Shown here: positions 1-8,765 of the stretch, piece after piece
Position numbering within the stretch: position 1 is the first letter of the stretch
How the letters are laid out: every line of letters starts with the position of its first letter
Assembly (NCBI RefSeq): GCF_026625745.1
Contig: NZ_CP113061.1
Coordinates: forward strand, 62,001-126,000
Direction of reading: 5' to 3'
DNA: 64,000 nt
DNA from: Asticcacaulis sp. SL142
GTDB lineage: Bacteria; Pseudomonadota; Alphaproteobacteria; Caulobacterales; Caulobacteraceae
Notes under the pieces: model-generated
Told to the model about the DNA's origin: nothing
Database searches by the model: none
The model's input: the letters and a program-made list of their open reading frames with translations, nothing else
Made by a program: the position numbers and the translations under genes

Positions 1-1142
1 GCCGCTTCTTCGGTCAGATAGCCATCACCCTTAGTATAGTGAACGGCGGCGTTTAAAACCAGACTTGGCGACAGGTTCCAGCGGGCATATGCGGTATAGG
101 CCTGGGTTGATAAATCGCGGGTTTCGAGTTGACGGTTGTTATCATAGGCGAAATTGGTCAGGTTGACGACCTTGGCCACGCCGTCTTCGACCACTACGGG
201 CGTGATGGAGCTTTGGGAGAAGTTGCCGAACACGAGTTGCGTGACGTCGTAATTGGTCTCATCCTTTGAGTACACGCCCGCAAACCCAAGTTTCAGATCT
301 TCGGTAGCCTTGTATTCCAGGCCGAAGTTGAACTGTGTGCGGTCAGAGGTGCGGTCAATGCGGCGATAACGGAAACGGCGTGGCACCAGCGTACCTGCGG
401 GGGTAGCGACACCGCCATTGAATTCACCGGTCGTACCGGCGGCGGTGTACCAACGGTCCATAAACAGGTAGTCGGCGCGGTCATCAAGCTGCTGAAAGTT
501 AAGGCCAGCATAGATGCCCAGCTTGCCATCCAGATACTGGTTCGCATAGGTCAAGCCCACGGCAGGGTTAACGCCTGCATCTGCCAGAGTGGCTTGCTGC
601 GCCTTTACTGAAACGATCAGCTTCTCGCCCTTGATGTCGAGGGGCTTGGCAGTCGAAATATCAATCGTGCCGGCAAGTCCGCCCATGTCCATGTCAGCGG
701 TCGGTGACTTATAGACCTGAACACCGCTGGCCAGCTCGGTTTGAATGATGTCGAAGCGGAAGCCGTCGATGAAGTTCGGGTTGGCAAAGTCCTGGCCGTT
801 GATGGTGACCTTGGCGTATTGTGGCCCAAGGCCGCGCACGCTGATGGTTGCCCCGCGGCCGTTGACGTTCTGAATCTGCACGCCCGGAATGCGTTGAATG
901 GCTTCGGCGATGTTATCGCTGGGGAACTTACCCAGATCTTCGGCAGATATGCCGTCCGAAACGCGAATGTCGTTTTTCTTAGTCTGAAGTGCGGTGGCGA
1001 GGCTTTTTCTAAAGCCGGTAACCACCACTTCCTGTACGGGCTCATCGGCAGTGGTAGCTGCCTGATCCTGGGCCATGGTTGCGGAGGTCGCCAGAAGCCC
1101 GGTCAGGGCGGTACTCACTAAGACATAGTGCTTGAAAGTCAT
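1..1142 (-). CDS. TonB-dependent receptor, C-terminal part cut off by window edge
   Basis: Outer-membrane receptor for TonB-driven uptake of a large substrate, here probably a pectin oligosaccharide. The reading frame is open from the ATG at 1142 to base 1, giving about 380 N-terminal residues. It begins with a signal peptide ending near ATMAQ, followed by a TonB box-like EVVVTGF and a plug domain with the usual AEDLGKFPSDNIAEA and VRGLGPQYAKVTING stretches. Most of the barrel lies outside the window. The gene is downstream of a GntR regulator on the same strand, with ExuR-type palindromes in the 460-bp gap between them, so control by that regulator is likely. The substrate is inferred from the pectinesterase nearby. 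Confidence 0.9.
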   Translation of the reverse strand, partial: MTFKHYVLVSTALTGLLATSATMAQDQAATTADEPVQEVVVTGFRKSLATALQTKKNDIRVSDGISAEDLGKFPSDNIAEAIQRIPGVQIQNVNGRGATISVRGLGPQYAKVTINGQDFANPNFIDGFRFDIIQTELASGVQVYKSPTADMDMGGLAGTIDISTAKPLDIKGEKLIVSVKAQQATLADAGVNPAVGLTYANQYLDGKLGIYAGLNFQQLDDRADYLFMDRWYTAAGTTGEFNGGVATPAGTLVPRRFRYRRIDRTSDRTQFNFGLEYKATEDLKLGFAGVYSKDETNYDVTQLVFGNFSQSSITPVVVEDGVAKVVNLTNFAYDNNRQLETRDLSTQAYTAYARWNLSPSLVLNAAVHYTKGDGYLTEEA

Positions 1143-1265
1143 AGATTTATCCCCTTTTGGCGTCTGGACACGACCGCTCACATGGAGACAGCGTTGTCCC
1201 ATCACTCGACACCGTTAAATATTAGCTGTGCGGGCAATGCCCTTCCGTGAATACCACTTTGTAGG

Positions 1266-1279
1266 ATTGGAAGGCCAAT
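1266..1279. promoter_or_regulatory. ExuR/UxuR-type operator, site 1
   Basis: ATTGG-AAGG-CCAAT, two 5-bp inverted arms 4 bp apart, 124 bp upstream of the TBDR start at 1142. The layout equals the ATTGG-TATA-CCAAT core known for the GntR/FCD regulators ExuR and UxuR. Confidence 0.6.
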
Positions 1280-1306
1280 TGCTGAGTTTAGACTATGGCT
1301 TGAAAA

Positions 1307-1320
1307 ATTGGCCTGTCAAT
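1307..1320. promoter_or_regulatory. ExuR/UxuR-type operator, site 2
   Basis: ATTGG-CCTG-TCAAT with flanking AA/TT that extends the dyad. The arm spacing is the same as in sites 1 and 3. Centres of sites 1 and 2 are 41 bp apart, close to four helical turns. Confidence 0.55.
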
Positions 1321-1542
1321 TTCAATGTCGATTCTGTGAACTTTTTTTGTCAGCCAATTTTGCGGCTTCGAAAGCTTTGAGATATCGTCTATAAAAATAA
1401 TTATTTATATACAGACTATTATTTGAAATATTTCAGATTGTGGGAATGAAATTCGCAGCTTTATTGGTTGATGTGTGTGATAATTATGTAACTTTAATTG
1501 AATGGAAGAGTCTGGCGGTAAGGTCTGCCGTGTTGGGTTTTG

Positions 1543-1560
1543 AAATTGGTTGGCCAATTT
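1543..1560. promoter_or_regulatory. ExuR/UxuR-type operator, site 3
   Basis: AAATTGGTTGGCCAATTT, the best copy: all 14 non-central bases match the published ExuR/UxuR consensus arms AAATTGG/CCAATTT. It lies just past the 3' end of the GntR gene and about 400 bp upstream of the TBDR. Confidence 0.6.
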
Positions 1561-1600
1561 TCAGCGCCAAAATCACTTTGGTATGGTGCGAAATGCCGCC

Positions 1601-2347
1601 TTATTCATCCACTAGGGCGATGGTTTTAATATGCTCGAAATGCTGCCACATGGCAAAGAAGGCCCCGCCCTGATCGCGCCGTTTCAGGGCGTCAACGATT
1701 TTGCGGTAATTTTCAGCCTGGGTGGATTTACGCGGGTCGTCCGGGGTGCGCGCCATCAGGCTCATCCACAGCGGGTTGTTGTCGCGGCGGTGCCACAGGG
1801 CGGCCACCATGCCGGTAAACTCCGGGTTCTGGGCGCCGCGGCTTATGGCCAGGTGAAAGGCCATATCCAGCCGCTCACGGACTTCGCGCAACTGGGCCAG
1901 CACGTAATCATCATAGGCCTTTTCGAGTATCCGCAGGTCGTCATCGGTAATTTTGGTAGCGGCGATCTGGGCAATATGGCTTTCCAGCCACTGCTGCGCT
2001 TCCAGTAATTGCACCGGATTGGCGGGCCCAATAAGCGATAATGCGGCATTGCCAAGGTTTGCGGCATGGTCGACCGCATCGGCCTCATAGGCTTTGCGGG
2101 TGATATAGATGCCTGAGCCCTGCCGCGATTGCACCAGCCCCTTGACCTCCAGCATGACCAGCGCGTCGCGGATAACGGCGCGACCGACGTTATAGACTTC
2201 GGCCAGTTCACGTTCGGGTGGCAACTTGCCTATGGTGCGAAATTCGCCGCTTCTTATGCGTTCCAGCAGCGACTTGCCGACGACCTGATAGGCGCGAACG
2301 TCCTTTTCAGCATCGGTCCAGTCAAATGCGCTATCTGATGCTGCCAT
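1601..2347 (-). CDS. GntR-family (FadR/FCD) regulator, ExuR/UxuR-like
   Basis: DNA-binding repressor of 248 residues. The N-terminal winged helix-turn-helix (about residues 20-85) contains LPPERELAEVYNVGRAVIR, typical of the FadR subfamily. The C-terminal all-helical FCD effector domain follows, with DMAFHLAISRG and the late MWQHFEHI as likely metal/ligand residues. I chose the ATG at 2347, which has GGAAG six bases upstream; a longer TTG start at 2386 has no such site. The ATTGG-N4-CCAAT palindromes around it match the ExuR/UxuR operator, so hexuronates from pectin are the likely inducers. Autoregulation is possible through a weaker site at 2403-2420. Family call is firm; the ligand is inferred. 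Confidence 0.85.
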   Translation of the reverse strand: MAASDSAFDWTDAEKDVRAYQVVGKSLLERIRSGEFRTIGKLPPERELAEVYNVGRAVIRDALVMLEVKGLVQSRQGSGIYITRKAYEADAVDHAANLGNAALSLIGPANPVQLLEAQQWLESHIAQIAATKITDDDLRILEKAYDDYVLAQLREVRERLDMAFHLAISRGAQNPEFTGMVAALWHRRDNNPLWMSLMARTPDDPRKSTQAENYRKIVDALKRRDQGGAFFAMWQHFEHIKTIALVDE

Positions 2348-2402
2348 GTCATACTTCCGGGATTGATCTGTGCGGTGGTCATCCAATTAACGGGTGTTAC
2401 GA

Positions 2403-2420
2403 AAATTGGTCAATGATTTT
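2403..2420. promoter_or_regulatory. degenerate ExuR-type half-palindrome upstream of gntR
   Basis: AAATTGGTCAATGATTTT: the left arm is perfect and the right arm only partly kept. It sits 56 bp upstream of the regulator's start codon, a sensible place for autorepression. Confidence 0.3.
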
Positions 2421-2442
2421 ACTAAAGAAAGCGCCCCGCCGA

Positions 2443-2477
2443 AAGAAAAGACCGCTTTGTCACGGGGACAAAGCGGT
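2443..2477 (-). terminator. terminator of the pectinesterase operon
   Basis: Read on the minus strand, ACCGCTTTGTC and its complement form an 11-bp stem with a 5-nt loop, followed by CTTTTCTTTC. It lies 50-80 bp after the pectinesterase stop codon. Confidence 0.7.
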
Positions 2478-2525
2478 TAAGGCTGGACGCGTCAACGGGG
2501 AAGAAGCGTCGGATCGGGTTGTGGC

Positions 2526-3650
2526 TTAAGGGGCAGACACTGCGGGCCAGTCTTGGGACAGGTGACGGCGCACGGCGGTGATATCCAGCGCGTCTTTCCA
2601 GGTGATGCTCCAAGTGATGCCTATGTCGCGGCGGGCCGCACCGGGGCCGCTTGAGCCGGTTTCAAAAAAGCGTGAGTCCTGCGGATAAAACACAGCGGTC
2701 TTGGTGCCGTCGCGGGCCGTGCCGTTCATGCTGGTCCAGTGGTCGGGGTGGATGTGGGCGTCCATGGTGCAGTCAATGAACGAGGCCTGTCCGACGGCAT
2801 CCGGGTCGGCATAGCGGCCATCGGCAAAGGTGGTGGTCGGATGCCAGGGCCGCGCCAGCGCCACCGAATGATCAGGCACACCAGCTTCACGGGTTAGCTT
2901 TGAGCGATAGACCACAATGCCAACCGGCTGGCTGAGCGGCGTGGATGGGGCCAGCAGGTAGGAATGAAACTCACCGGGCGCTATGGCCGCAGCGCGGTTG
3001 CGCGTGCGGATTTCGCTACCTTCGATCAGAACCTGACCATTGCCGAAAATGAAGTCGATATTGCCGGAGATCAGGCTGTCGCGGATCACGGCGCGCTTAC
3101 CATTGGCAAACAGCGTGTCCTGATAGCCGACCAGCGCCGCGTCCCGGATCAGTATCCGGTCGCTGTCGATATCGAGCAGAACGGCGACCCCCTGGGAATT
3201 GGAAATTTTCTTCGGATCGGCATCGAGCAGGGCGTCGTTCGACAGGTAATCGAAGGTGTTCTCAATCGTGATGCCTTCGACCGTAACCTGATCGGCATTG
3301 ATGGTGAGCGTGGCCGAACCGGGCGTGCCCCAGTTACGGCGGTGATATTTGCCTGCGGTCTCGGCCACAGCATCGTAATGCAGGCGGGTTTTATCAGGCC
3401 CAGCCCCGCGCAGGCGGATTTTGTGGCGGCTGATCGTGACTTTTTCATAGTAATCGCCCGCCGCGACCTTGATGGTAATCCACTGATCGCTGGTATCGGC
3501 CTTGGCGGTATCCAGTGCGGATTGCAGGCGGGTAAAGCAGTGCTTTTGGTCGCCGCAAGACGGGCTGACGGTATAGTGAGCATCAGCCATTGCCGGAACA
3601 GCAAGGGCCAGAATGGCAAAAAACGGGGCAAGGCAAACGGCGCGAAGCAT
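2526..3650 (-). CDS. pectinesterase (pectin methylesterase, CE8)
   Basis: Removes methyl esters from pectin, giving methanol and polygalacturonate. The protein has 374 residues with a signal peptide (cleavage near MADA), so it acts in the periplasm or outside. Family signatures are all visible: GYQDTL at 175-180 (Asp178) and GNIDFIFG at 196-203 (Asp199), the acid/base and nucleophile aspartates, then ARPWHP carrying the conserved Arg. It follows the esterase gene by 10 bp on the same strand, so the two are probably cotranscribed. Together with the upstream TBDR and FecIR genes it defines a pectin-degradation locus. Confidence 0.93.
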   Translation of the reverse strand: MLRAVCLAPFFAILALAVPAMADAHYTVSPSCGDQKHCFTRLQSALDTAKADTSDQWITIKVAAGDYYEKVTISRHKIRLRGAGPDKTRLHYDAVAETAGKYHRRNWGTPGSATLTINADQVTVEGITIENTFDYLSNDALLDADPKKISNSQGVAVLLDIDSDRILIRDAALVGYQDTLFANGKRAVIRDSLISGNIDFIFGNGQVLIEGSEIRTRNRAAAIAPGEFHSYLLAPSTPLSQPVGIVVYRSKLTREAGVPDHSVALARPWHPTTTFADGRYADPDAVGQASFIDCTMDAHIHPDHWTSMNGTARDGTKTAVFYPQDSRFFETGSSGPGAARRDIGITWSITWKDALDITAVRRHLSQDWPAVSAP

Positions 3651-3660
3651 ATATGAAACC

Positions 3661-4614
3661 TTATTGTTCCGTCAGAAAACTATCGATCTGGTCGACGATC
3701 TGACCGAACCATGGGTCGAACAGCCAGATATCGTGCGGGGCATTTTCAAACGCCGTGTAGCGGTACTTCACGGCTTGCGCTTTGAGTTTGGCCTCAACGA
3801 TCTCACGACCGGCGGTGAAACGCGGGATGCCGCTGCTGATGACCAGAGTGGGTGGTGACTGCGGCCCGGCATGTTGGGCGGCACTGGCCTCACGCCAGCG
3901 GTCGGGGACATCTTCCATCGCACCGCCCAGCCACAAGCCGGCGGCGGAACTCTTTCCGGCAGCGTTTTCAAACTGCAAGGCCAAAGGTGTGGTGAAATCC
4001 AGCACGCCGTCGATATCAATCAGGGCGCTCACCCGCGTGTCGTCGCCGGGCGTGGTTTTAAACAAGGGCTTATCGGCGGTGTAGGCCAGCAATGCCGCCA
4101 TCTGGCCCCCCGATGATGCCCCGCCGATCGCCAGCTTATCGCGGTCAATGCCAAAGGTGTCGGCCTGAGATTTTACCCACACAAGGGCGTCGTTGACATC
4201 CATCAGACCCGCCGGATAGGGCGCTTCGGGCGACAGGCGAAACTCCGGCAGAAAAACGGCGTAACCTTTTTGCGCCAACCGGTTGGCCAGGCCGTAAAAG
4301 TGGGATTTGCCGCCGGAACGCCAGCCACCGCCATGCACCAGAACAATGCCTTTGCCGGTTTTGACTTCGGGCGCAGGCAGGAACACATCGATATGCAGTT
4401 CACGCGCACCCACCGATTTATAGCGGCGGTCAAACAGAACCTGCTGGCCGGTCTGGAACGTGGAGACGGGCCAGGTGATGCCCGCAAACTCATTCTTATA
4501 GCGTTCATAACGCTGGGAAATCGTATAGCTGTCGTCAACGGGGATAAGCTCTCCCGCCAGCGCGGGGCCGGATAGGGCCATAACTACAGCCAATTTCGAC
4601 CATAACAAACGCAT
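3661..4614 (-). CDS. secreted alpha/beta-hydrolase esterase
   Basis: Serine esterase of 317 residues with an N-terminal signal peptide (about 1-20). It has the oxyanion-hole motif HGGG at 94-97, the nucleophile elbow GASSG at 165-169 (Ser167) and a late APHDIW carrying the probable catalytic His. This pattern fits the BD-FAE/carboxylesterase group that removes acetyl or feruloyl groups from plant polysaccharides. Placed 10 bp before the pectinesterase in the same direction, it may deacetylate pectin so that the methylesterase can act. The exact ester bond cannot be read from sequence. Confidence 0.8.
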   Translation of the reverse strand: MRLLWSKLAVVMALSGPALAGELIPVDDSYTISQRYERYKNEFAGITWPVSTFQTGQQVLFDRRYKSVGARELHIDVFLPAPEVKTGKGIVLVHGGGWRSGGKSHFYGLANRLAQKGYAVFLPEFRLSPEAPYPAGLMDVNDALVWVKSQADTFGIDRDKLAIGGASSGGQMAALLAYTADKPLFKTTPGDDTRVSALIDIDGVLDFTTPLALQFENAAGKSSAAGLWLGGAMEDVPDRWREASAAQHAGPQSPPTLVISSGIPRFTAGREIVEAKLKAQAVKYRYTAFENAPHDIWLFDPWFGQIVDQIDSFLTEQ

Positions 4615-4633
4615 GTTTTACCCCGTGAAAGCT

Positions 4634-4664
4634 GCGGCCTCTGGTGATATCCACCAGAGGCCGC
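4634..4664 (-). terminator. hairpin between TBDR and esterase
   Basis: A 13-bp perfect stem (GCGGCCTCTGGTG and complement) with a 5-nt loop lies directly after the TBDR stop codon. The T run on the minus strand is poor (AGCTTTC). It may reduce rather than stop transcription into the esterase gene. Confidence 0.5.
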
Positions 4665-4674
4665 GTTCAGTCTA

Positions 4675-7600
4675 TCAGTACTTATAACGCAGGCCCAAGA
4701 TCCACTGGGCGCCGGTGTGGGTATATTCGCGCGTCAGATCCATGCTGCCGGTATCGCCGGTGCCATAGATGCGCTCGACCTCATCAGTAATGTTGATGCC
4801 TTCAAAGGTCAGGGTCAGGCGGGGCGTGACATTGTAGAACGACGCCAGATCAACATGGGTCGGGCCGTATTTACGCTCCTGAACGTGACCATTGCCGCCC
4901 GGCTCACTCAGCAGGTAATCGTCGCGCTTATTGACCGACAGCCGCGCCCCGAAGGTCTCGGTGTCGTAGTAAAGCGTCATGTTGTAGGAGTTGGGCGACA
5001 GGCCGGTCGAATCTTCGGCCTCGACATGGGTGTAGTTGGAGGCGACCCCAAAGTTCGACCATATCCCCGGCAGGAAGGTGAACGGCTGGTTATAGGTGAT
5101 TTCAAAGCCCTTGACGTTATTGCCGTCATCATTATTGACCGGGATGGTGAAGGTATAGGGTACGGTTGCGGGGTCGGCATTATAGGACGTGTCATAGAGC
5201 GGATCGGCATAGATGGCCGGCCAGAAGGACGGGTCGATCATCTGGGTGACAACATCAGTCCGCAATGAGCGCACGATGTCTTTGTTGAACACAGTAAGCG
5301 CCAGCAGGCCTTCGCTGCCGAAGTACCACTCGACACCCAGATCAAGATCGTTGGACTCATAGGGCTTAAGCGACGGGTTGCCGACATTGCCAACCGTGCG
5401 GGTGGTGTAACCAAACACAGGTCCTGCGATATTTAGCGTGCTCAGGCCCGGCCGGGTCATGCTGCGGCCATAGGAGGCCCGCACCACCAGATCGCTGCGG
5501 ACATCAAGGGCGGCATTGATCGACGGCAGGTAGTTGTCATAGGAGACATTGACCTCAACCGGCGTGCCGCTGACCAGGGCCTGAGAGGTCACATTGGTCT
5601 TGACGTACCGCAAGCCCGCATTGGTGCGCAGCGGCATACCGGCGATGTCAAACTCGGCATTGATCTCGCCGTAAGCCCCGATGGTTTCTTCGCCGACTTT
5701 CCAGGCGGCACCGGCATTGTTGGTATAGCCTGCCGGTATAATGCCTGCCGCCGCGATAGCGTCGAAATCAGCCACCCGGAACGGCAGGAGGCCGGGGCCG
5801 TCCAGACCGTCACCGAAGTCGGACACCGGGAACGGCTTGGTATAGTCCGACGGATCAAAGGTCGGGGCAGCACCTAAGCCTTCGGTATAGCTGACCGTGC
5901 GGTCATTATAGCTCAGGCCCGCCTTGAGCGACAGGCGATCCACCGCATAGGTGGCGTCAAACCGTGAGGTGAAGTTTTCCTTCTTGACGGTATTGATGCG
6001 GTTGGAAGCGGTCTGGGCATTGATATAGTTGTCGGCATTATTGGGGTCATAGCTGCCGAAGCTGACTTCCGGCACATACTCATTGCCGCTGTAGTCATAG
6101 GCGTAATAGTGCGGCACCGAGCGGTAATAGAACCGCAGTTCCGAGCGATCGGCATCATCGACCGCCTTACCAATCATGGCCTCCAGCGTCAGGCTGTCAT
6201 TGACATTGTACTTGCCCGACAGGACGACCTGATCAAAGGCGGACTCTGACTTCTGATGGCGGCTTTCGTACCAGGAGGTGACATCATCAAAAGCTGCGGC
6301 CACCAGCGTCTTGCCGTCGGCCCCGACCGTAAACGACCGCGGTGTCTGGCCGGTATAGTTGCCTGCCACACCGTGGGTCAGCAGCCATTCCATCGAATTA
6401 TAGCTTAGGCGATCATTAGTCAGTTCCGAATGGAGCACATCCAGCGTGATCAGCAGATCGTCCGAAGGCCGGTACTGGAATGAGCCGGTCAGGCCGACCC
6501 GTTTTTGGTCATTGCCGAAATAGTCGGCGCGTGGCAGGCGCGGGGCCCACAGGCAATCGAGCGGATCGGCGGCACCGCAATCGCCGGACGGTGTGCCGGT
6601 GACGGTCGGATTGGTATCAGCCCAGGAGTCGCCGTTGACGAACGGTGAGGTCCAGCGAACGCTGGAATAACCTTCCTGATGCACGGTACGCTCAGAGGCG
6701 GCGATGGAGACCAGAGCCCCGAACTTTCCGTCAGCAAAGGTCTTGCTGACCAGTAAAGCGACGCGCGGATCAACCTTCTTGTTCAGGGTGTTGTAATTGC
6801 CTTGGGCCGAGGCCGAGACGGTGAAATCCTTGCGGAAATCGAACGGGCGGGCCGAATAGAGATTGACCGTACCGGCAATGCCGCCTTCTTCGGTCGAGGC
6901 TTTCTGGCTTTTCTCGATGTCGATGCGGTTGAAAAGCTCCGACGCAAACAGATGAAAATCAAAGGCACGTCCGGCATTGAGGGTAACGCCGCCGGTATCG
7001 AGGCCGTCGCTGCTGGCGGGCACTTCCATGCCGTTTAAGGTGGTGCGGGTAAAGTCCGGGCCAAAACCGCGCAGGGTGATGTTACGGCCTTCACCGCCTT
7101 CGCGCGACATGGCCACACCCGGAACGCGCTGGATGGATTCGGCCAGATTGAGATCCGGCATCTTACCGATATCTTCGGCGACGATGCTCTCAATGGCGTT
7201 CGGTGCCCGGCGCTTGATGGAGCGCGCCTTGCTGAGCGATCCGCGAATGCCGGTGACGATAACTTCGGTGACATCGCCATCACTGACCGGCTCGTCAGCA
7301 GCGGTCGCGGTCGCCTCATAGGCGGTCTTGATGACGGACGGCGCGCGGGCAGTGGGGGCCGGGGTGTTTTCGGCCAAAACAATGATATTGTTGGACTGGG
7401 TAACCGGTGTCAGGTTGGTGCCTGCCAGAAGCCGCTCTAAGCCTTCGCGCACCGGCATATTGCCCTCAACCGCTGCGGTCTGCTTGCCCTTGACCAGTTT
7501 TTCCGGAGCCATGAGCTGGATATTGGCCTGCTGGGCGAACTGAGGTATCCCTTTTTCAGCCGCTTGCGCCGGTACACTAAATGACTTGACCGCGTTCTGA

Positions 7601-7689
7601 GCCAGAACAGGCGAAGCCGAAACCATAAGCAACGTCCCACTGGCGAGCAGCAAAGGGCCGTTAAACGCGCGCATGAATGCATTCGTCAT
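4675..7689 (-). CDS. TonB-dependent signalling receptor with STN domain
   Basis: Outer-membrane transducer of 1004 residues. After a signal peptide (about 1-30) comes an STN domain (about 38-108, SFSVPAQAAEKGIPQFAQQA to NNIIVLAE), which in FecA-type receptors touches a FecR anti-sigma factor in the periplasm. A TonB box (EVIVTGI), a plug (AEDIGKMPDLNLAESIQR, LRGFGPDFTRTTLNG) and a 22-strand type barrel follow, ending in LGLRYKY with a C-terminal aromatic residue. FecR and FecI homologues lie immediately upstream on the same strand, as in iron-citrate systems, but the downstream genes are pectinolytic. A pectin-derived oligosaccharide is therefore the likely signal and cargo. Confidence 0.92.
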   Translation of the reverse strand: MTNAFMRAFNGPLLLASGTLLMVSASPVLAQNAVKSFSVPAQAAEKGIPQFAQQANIQLMAPEKLVKGKQTAAVEGNMPVREGLERLLAGTNLTPVTQSNNIIVLAENTPAPTARAPSVIKTAYEATATAADEPVSDGDVTEVIVTGIRGSLSKARSIKRRAPNAIESIVAEDIGKMPDLNLAESIQRVPGVAMSREGGEGRNITLRGFGPDFTRTTLNGMEVPASSDGLDTGGVTLNAGRAFDFHLFASELFNRIDIEKSQKASTEEGGIAGTVNLYSARPFDFRKDFTVSASAQGNYNTLNKKVDPRVALLVSKTFADGKFGALVSIAASERTVHQEGYSSVRWTSPFVNGDSWADTNPTVTGTPSGDCGAADPLDCLWAPRLPRADYFGNDQKRVGLTGSFQYRPSDDLLITLDVLHSELTNDRLSYNSMEWLLTHGVAGNYTGQTPRSFTVGADGKTLVAAAFDDVTSWYESRHQKSESAFDQVVLSGKYNVNDSLTLEAMIGKAVDDADRSELRFYYRSVPHYYAYDYSGNEYVPEVSFGSYDPNNADNYINAQTASNRINTVKKENFTSRFDATYAVDRLSLKAGLSYNDRTVSYTEGLGAAPTFDPSDYTKPFPVSDFGDGLDGPGLLPFRVADFDAIAAAGIIPAGYTNNAGAAWKVGEETIGAYGEINAEFDIAGMPLRTNAGLRYVKTNVTSQALVSGTPVEVNVSYDNYLPSINAALDVRSDLVVRASYGRSMTRPGLSTLNIAGPVFGYTTRTVGNVGNPSLKPYESNDLDLGVEWYFGSEGLLALTVFNKDIVRSLRTDVVTQMIDPSFWPAIYADPLYDTSYNADPATVPYTFTIPVNNDDGNNVKGFEITYNQPFTFLPGIWSNFGVASNYTHVEAEDSTGLSPNSYNMTLYYDTETFGARLSVNKRDDYLLSEPGGNGHVQERKYGPTHVDLASFYNVTPRLTLTFEGINITDEVERIYGTGDTGSMDLTREYTHTGAQWILGLRYKY

Positions 7690-7796
7690 TAAATTATTCC
7701 CTGTAGGTTTGCGCTGTGTCGCGCTTTTTTATTTTCGAAGACTTTAGGCCTTCTTTAACTACGATGTCTTGCCCGCGCACTTCCGTACGCTGTTAT

Positions 7797-8765
7797 TCAT
7801 TTTTTTGTGCCTATAAGGATTATTTTTTCGCTTCGGCTTATGTTGGCACCATAGGCTTGCTGGATCGCATTGGAAAACGCCTCCGGATCATTGGCGCTTA
7901 AGCGGCCAATCAGGCGCTCTTTGGCCAGATCATCATCCTGAATGACAATCTTGATCTGGTTGTAACGATTAAACTCGCCCGCCACCTCCGACAGGCTCTT
8001 GCCATTCAGGGCAATCTGGCCTTCGCGCCACGCCAGATCGTCATCGATATCGTCGGGGGCGTGGCGGATGTGCGCAGGCTTATGATCGCTGATAATCGTG
8101 CGGTCCCCGGCATTCAGCCGTATCGCCCGCTCATCGCCGCCATCCTGGGTGGACCAGGCCATCACCGTGCCTTCGGTCACCAGAACCTCGACGCCGTCCT
8201 CAAGCTTCTTGACCGAAAAGGCTGTGCCAACCGCTCTGACGCGCGCCGTGCCAGCCGCGACGATGAAGGGGCGCTCTTTGTTTTTGGCGACCTTGAACCA
8301 GGCTTCGCCCTTGACCAGTTCGATCCGGCGCTCAGCCTCGGCCATGTCGATGCGCAACCGGCTTTCGGTGTTCATAGCGGCGATCGAGCCGTCACTCATG
8401 GGCAAGCGACGGATTTCGCCGGTGTGGGTCATGGTCTCATGCGTCCTGAGACCGATGACGCCCAGCACACTGGCGGCCACCAGCCCCAGCCCACCCGCGA
8501 CGGCAAAAGCCCGACGCCGTGACAGGTTATGCGTCGGCAACCGTGAGGCCCCCTGCCACTCCGCCGACGGCCCAAGCGCCCGCGCCCGTGACAGGGCGTG
8601 CCAGCCCGCCTGCGCCCGCAACAGCGCGCCCCGACGGCGTGGATCGCCCGCCAGCCAGTCTTGCAAGACCGCCTCATCATCAGGGGACAAAGGATACTCC
8701 TTCACCGCCCATAGACTGGCCGCGTGCTCAATCTGCTCGCTAGTTTCGACCGGCGTCGGTGCCAC
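7797..8765 (-). CDS. fecR: FecR-family anti-sigma factor
   Basis: Inner-membrane anti-sigma factor of 322 residues that should hold the neighbouring ECF sigma factor until the STN receptor signals. The cytoplasmic N-terminal part has LSPDDEAVLQDWLAGDPRRR (DUF4880-type). A transmembrane segment lies at about 86-106 (FAVAGGLGLVAASVLGVIGL). The periplasmic FecR domain has LVKGEAWFKVAKN and VRAVGTAFSV. The C-terminus (SEVAGEFNRYNQIKI) resembles the STN-interacting module. The start is GTG at 8765, with AGGAG seven bases upstream. It overlaps the sigma gene by 26 bp, so translation is probably coupled. Confidence 0.9.
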   Translation of the reverse strand: MAPTPVETSEQIEHAASLWAVKEYPLSPDDEAVLQDWLAGDPRRRGALLRAQAGWHALSRARALGPSAEWQGASRLPTHNLSRRRAFAVAGGLGLVAASVLGVIGLRTHETMTHTGEIRRLPMSDGSIAAMNTESRLRIDMAEAERRIELVKGEAWFKVAKNKERPFIVAAGTARVRAVGTAFSVKKLEDGVEVLVTEGTVMAWSTQDGGDERAIRLNAGDRTIISDHKPAHIRHAPDDIDDDLAWREGQIALNGKSLSEVAGEFNRYNQIKIVIQDDDLAKERLIGRLSANDPEAFSNAIQQAYGANISRSEKIILIGTKK

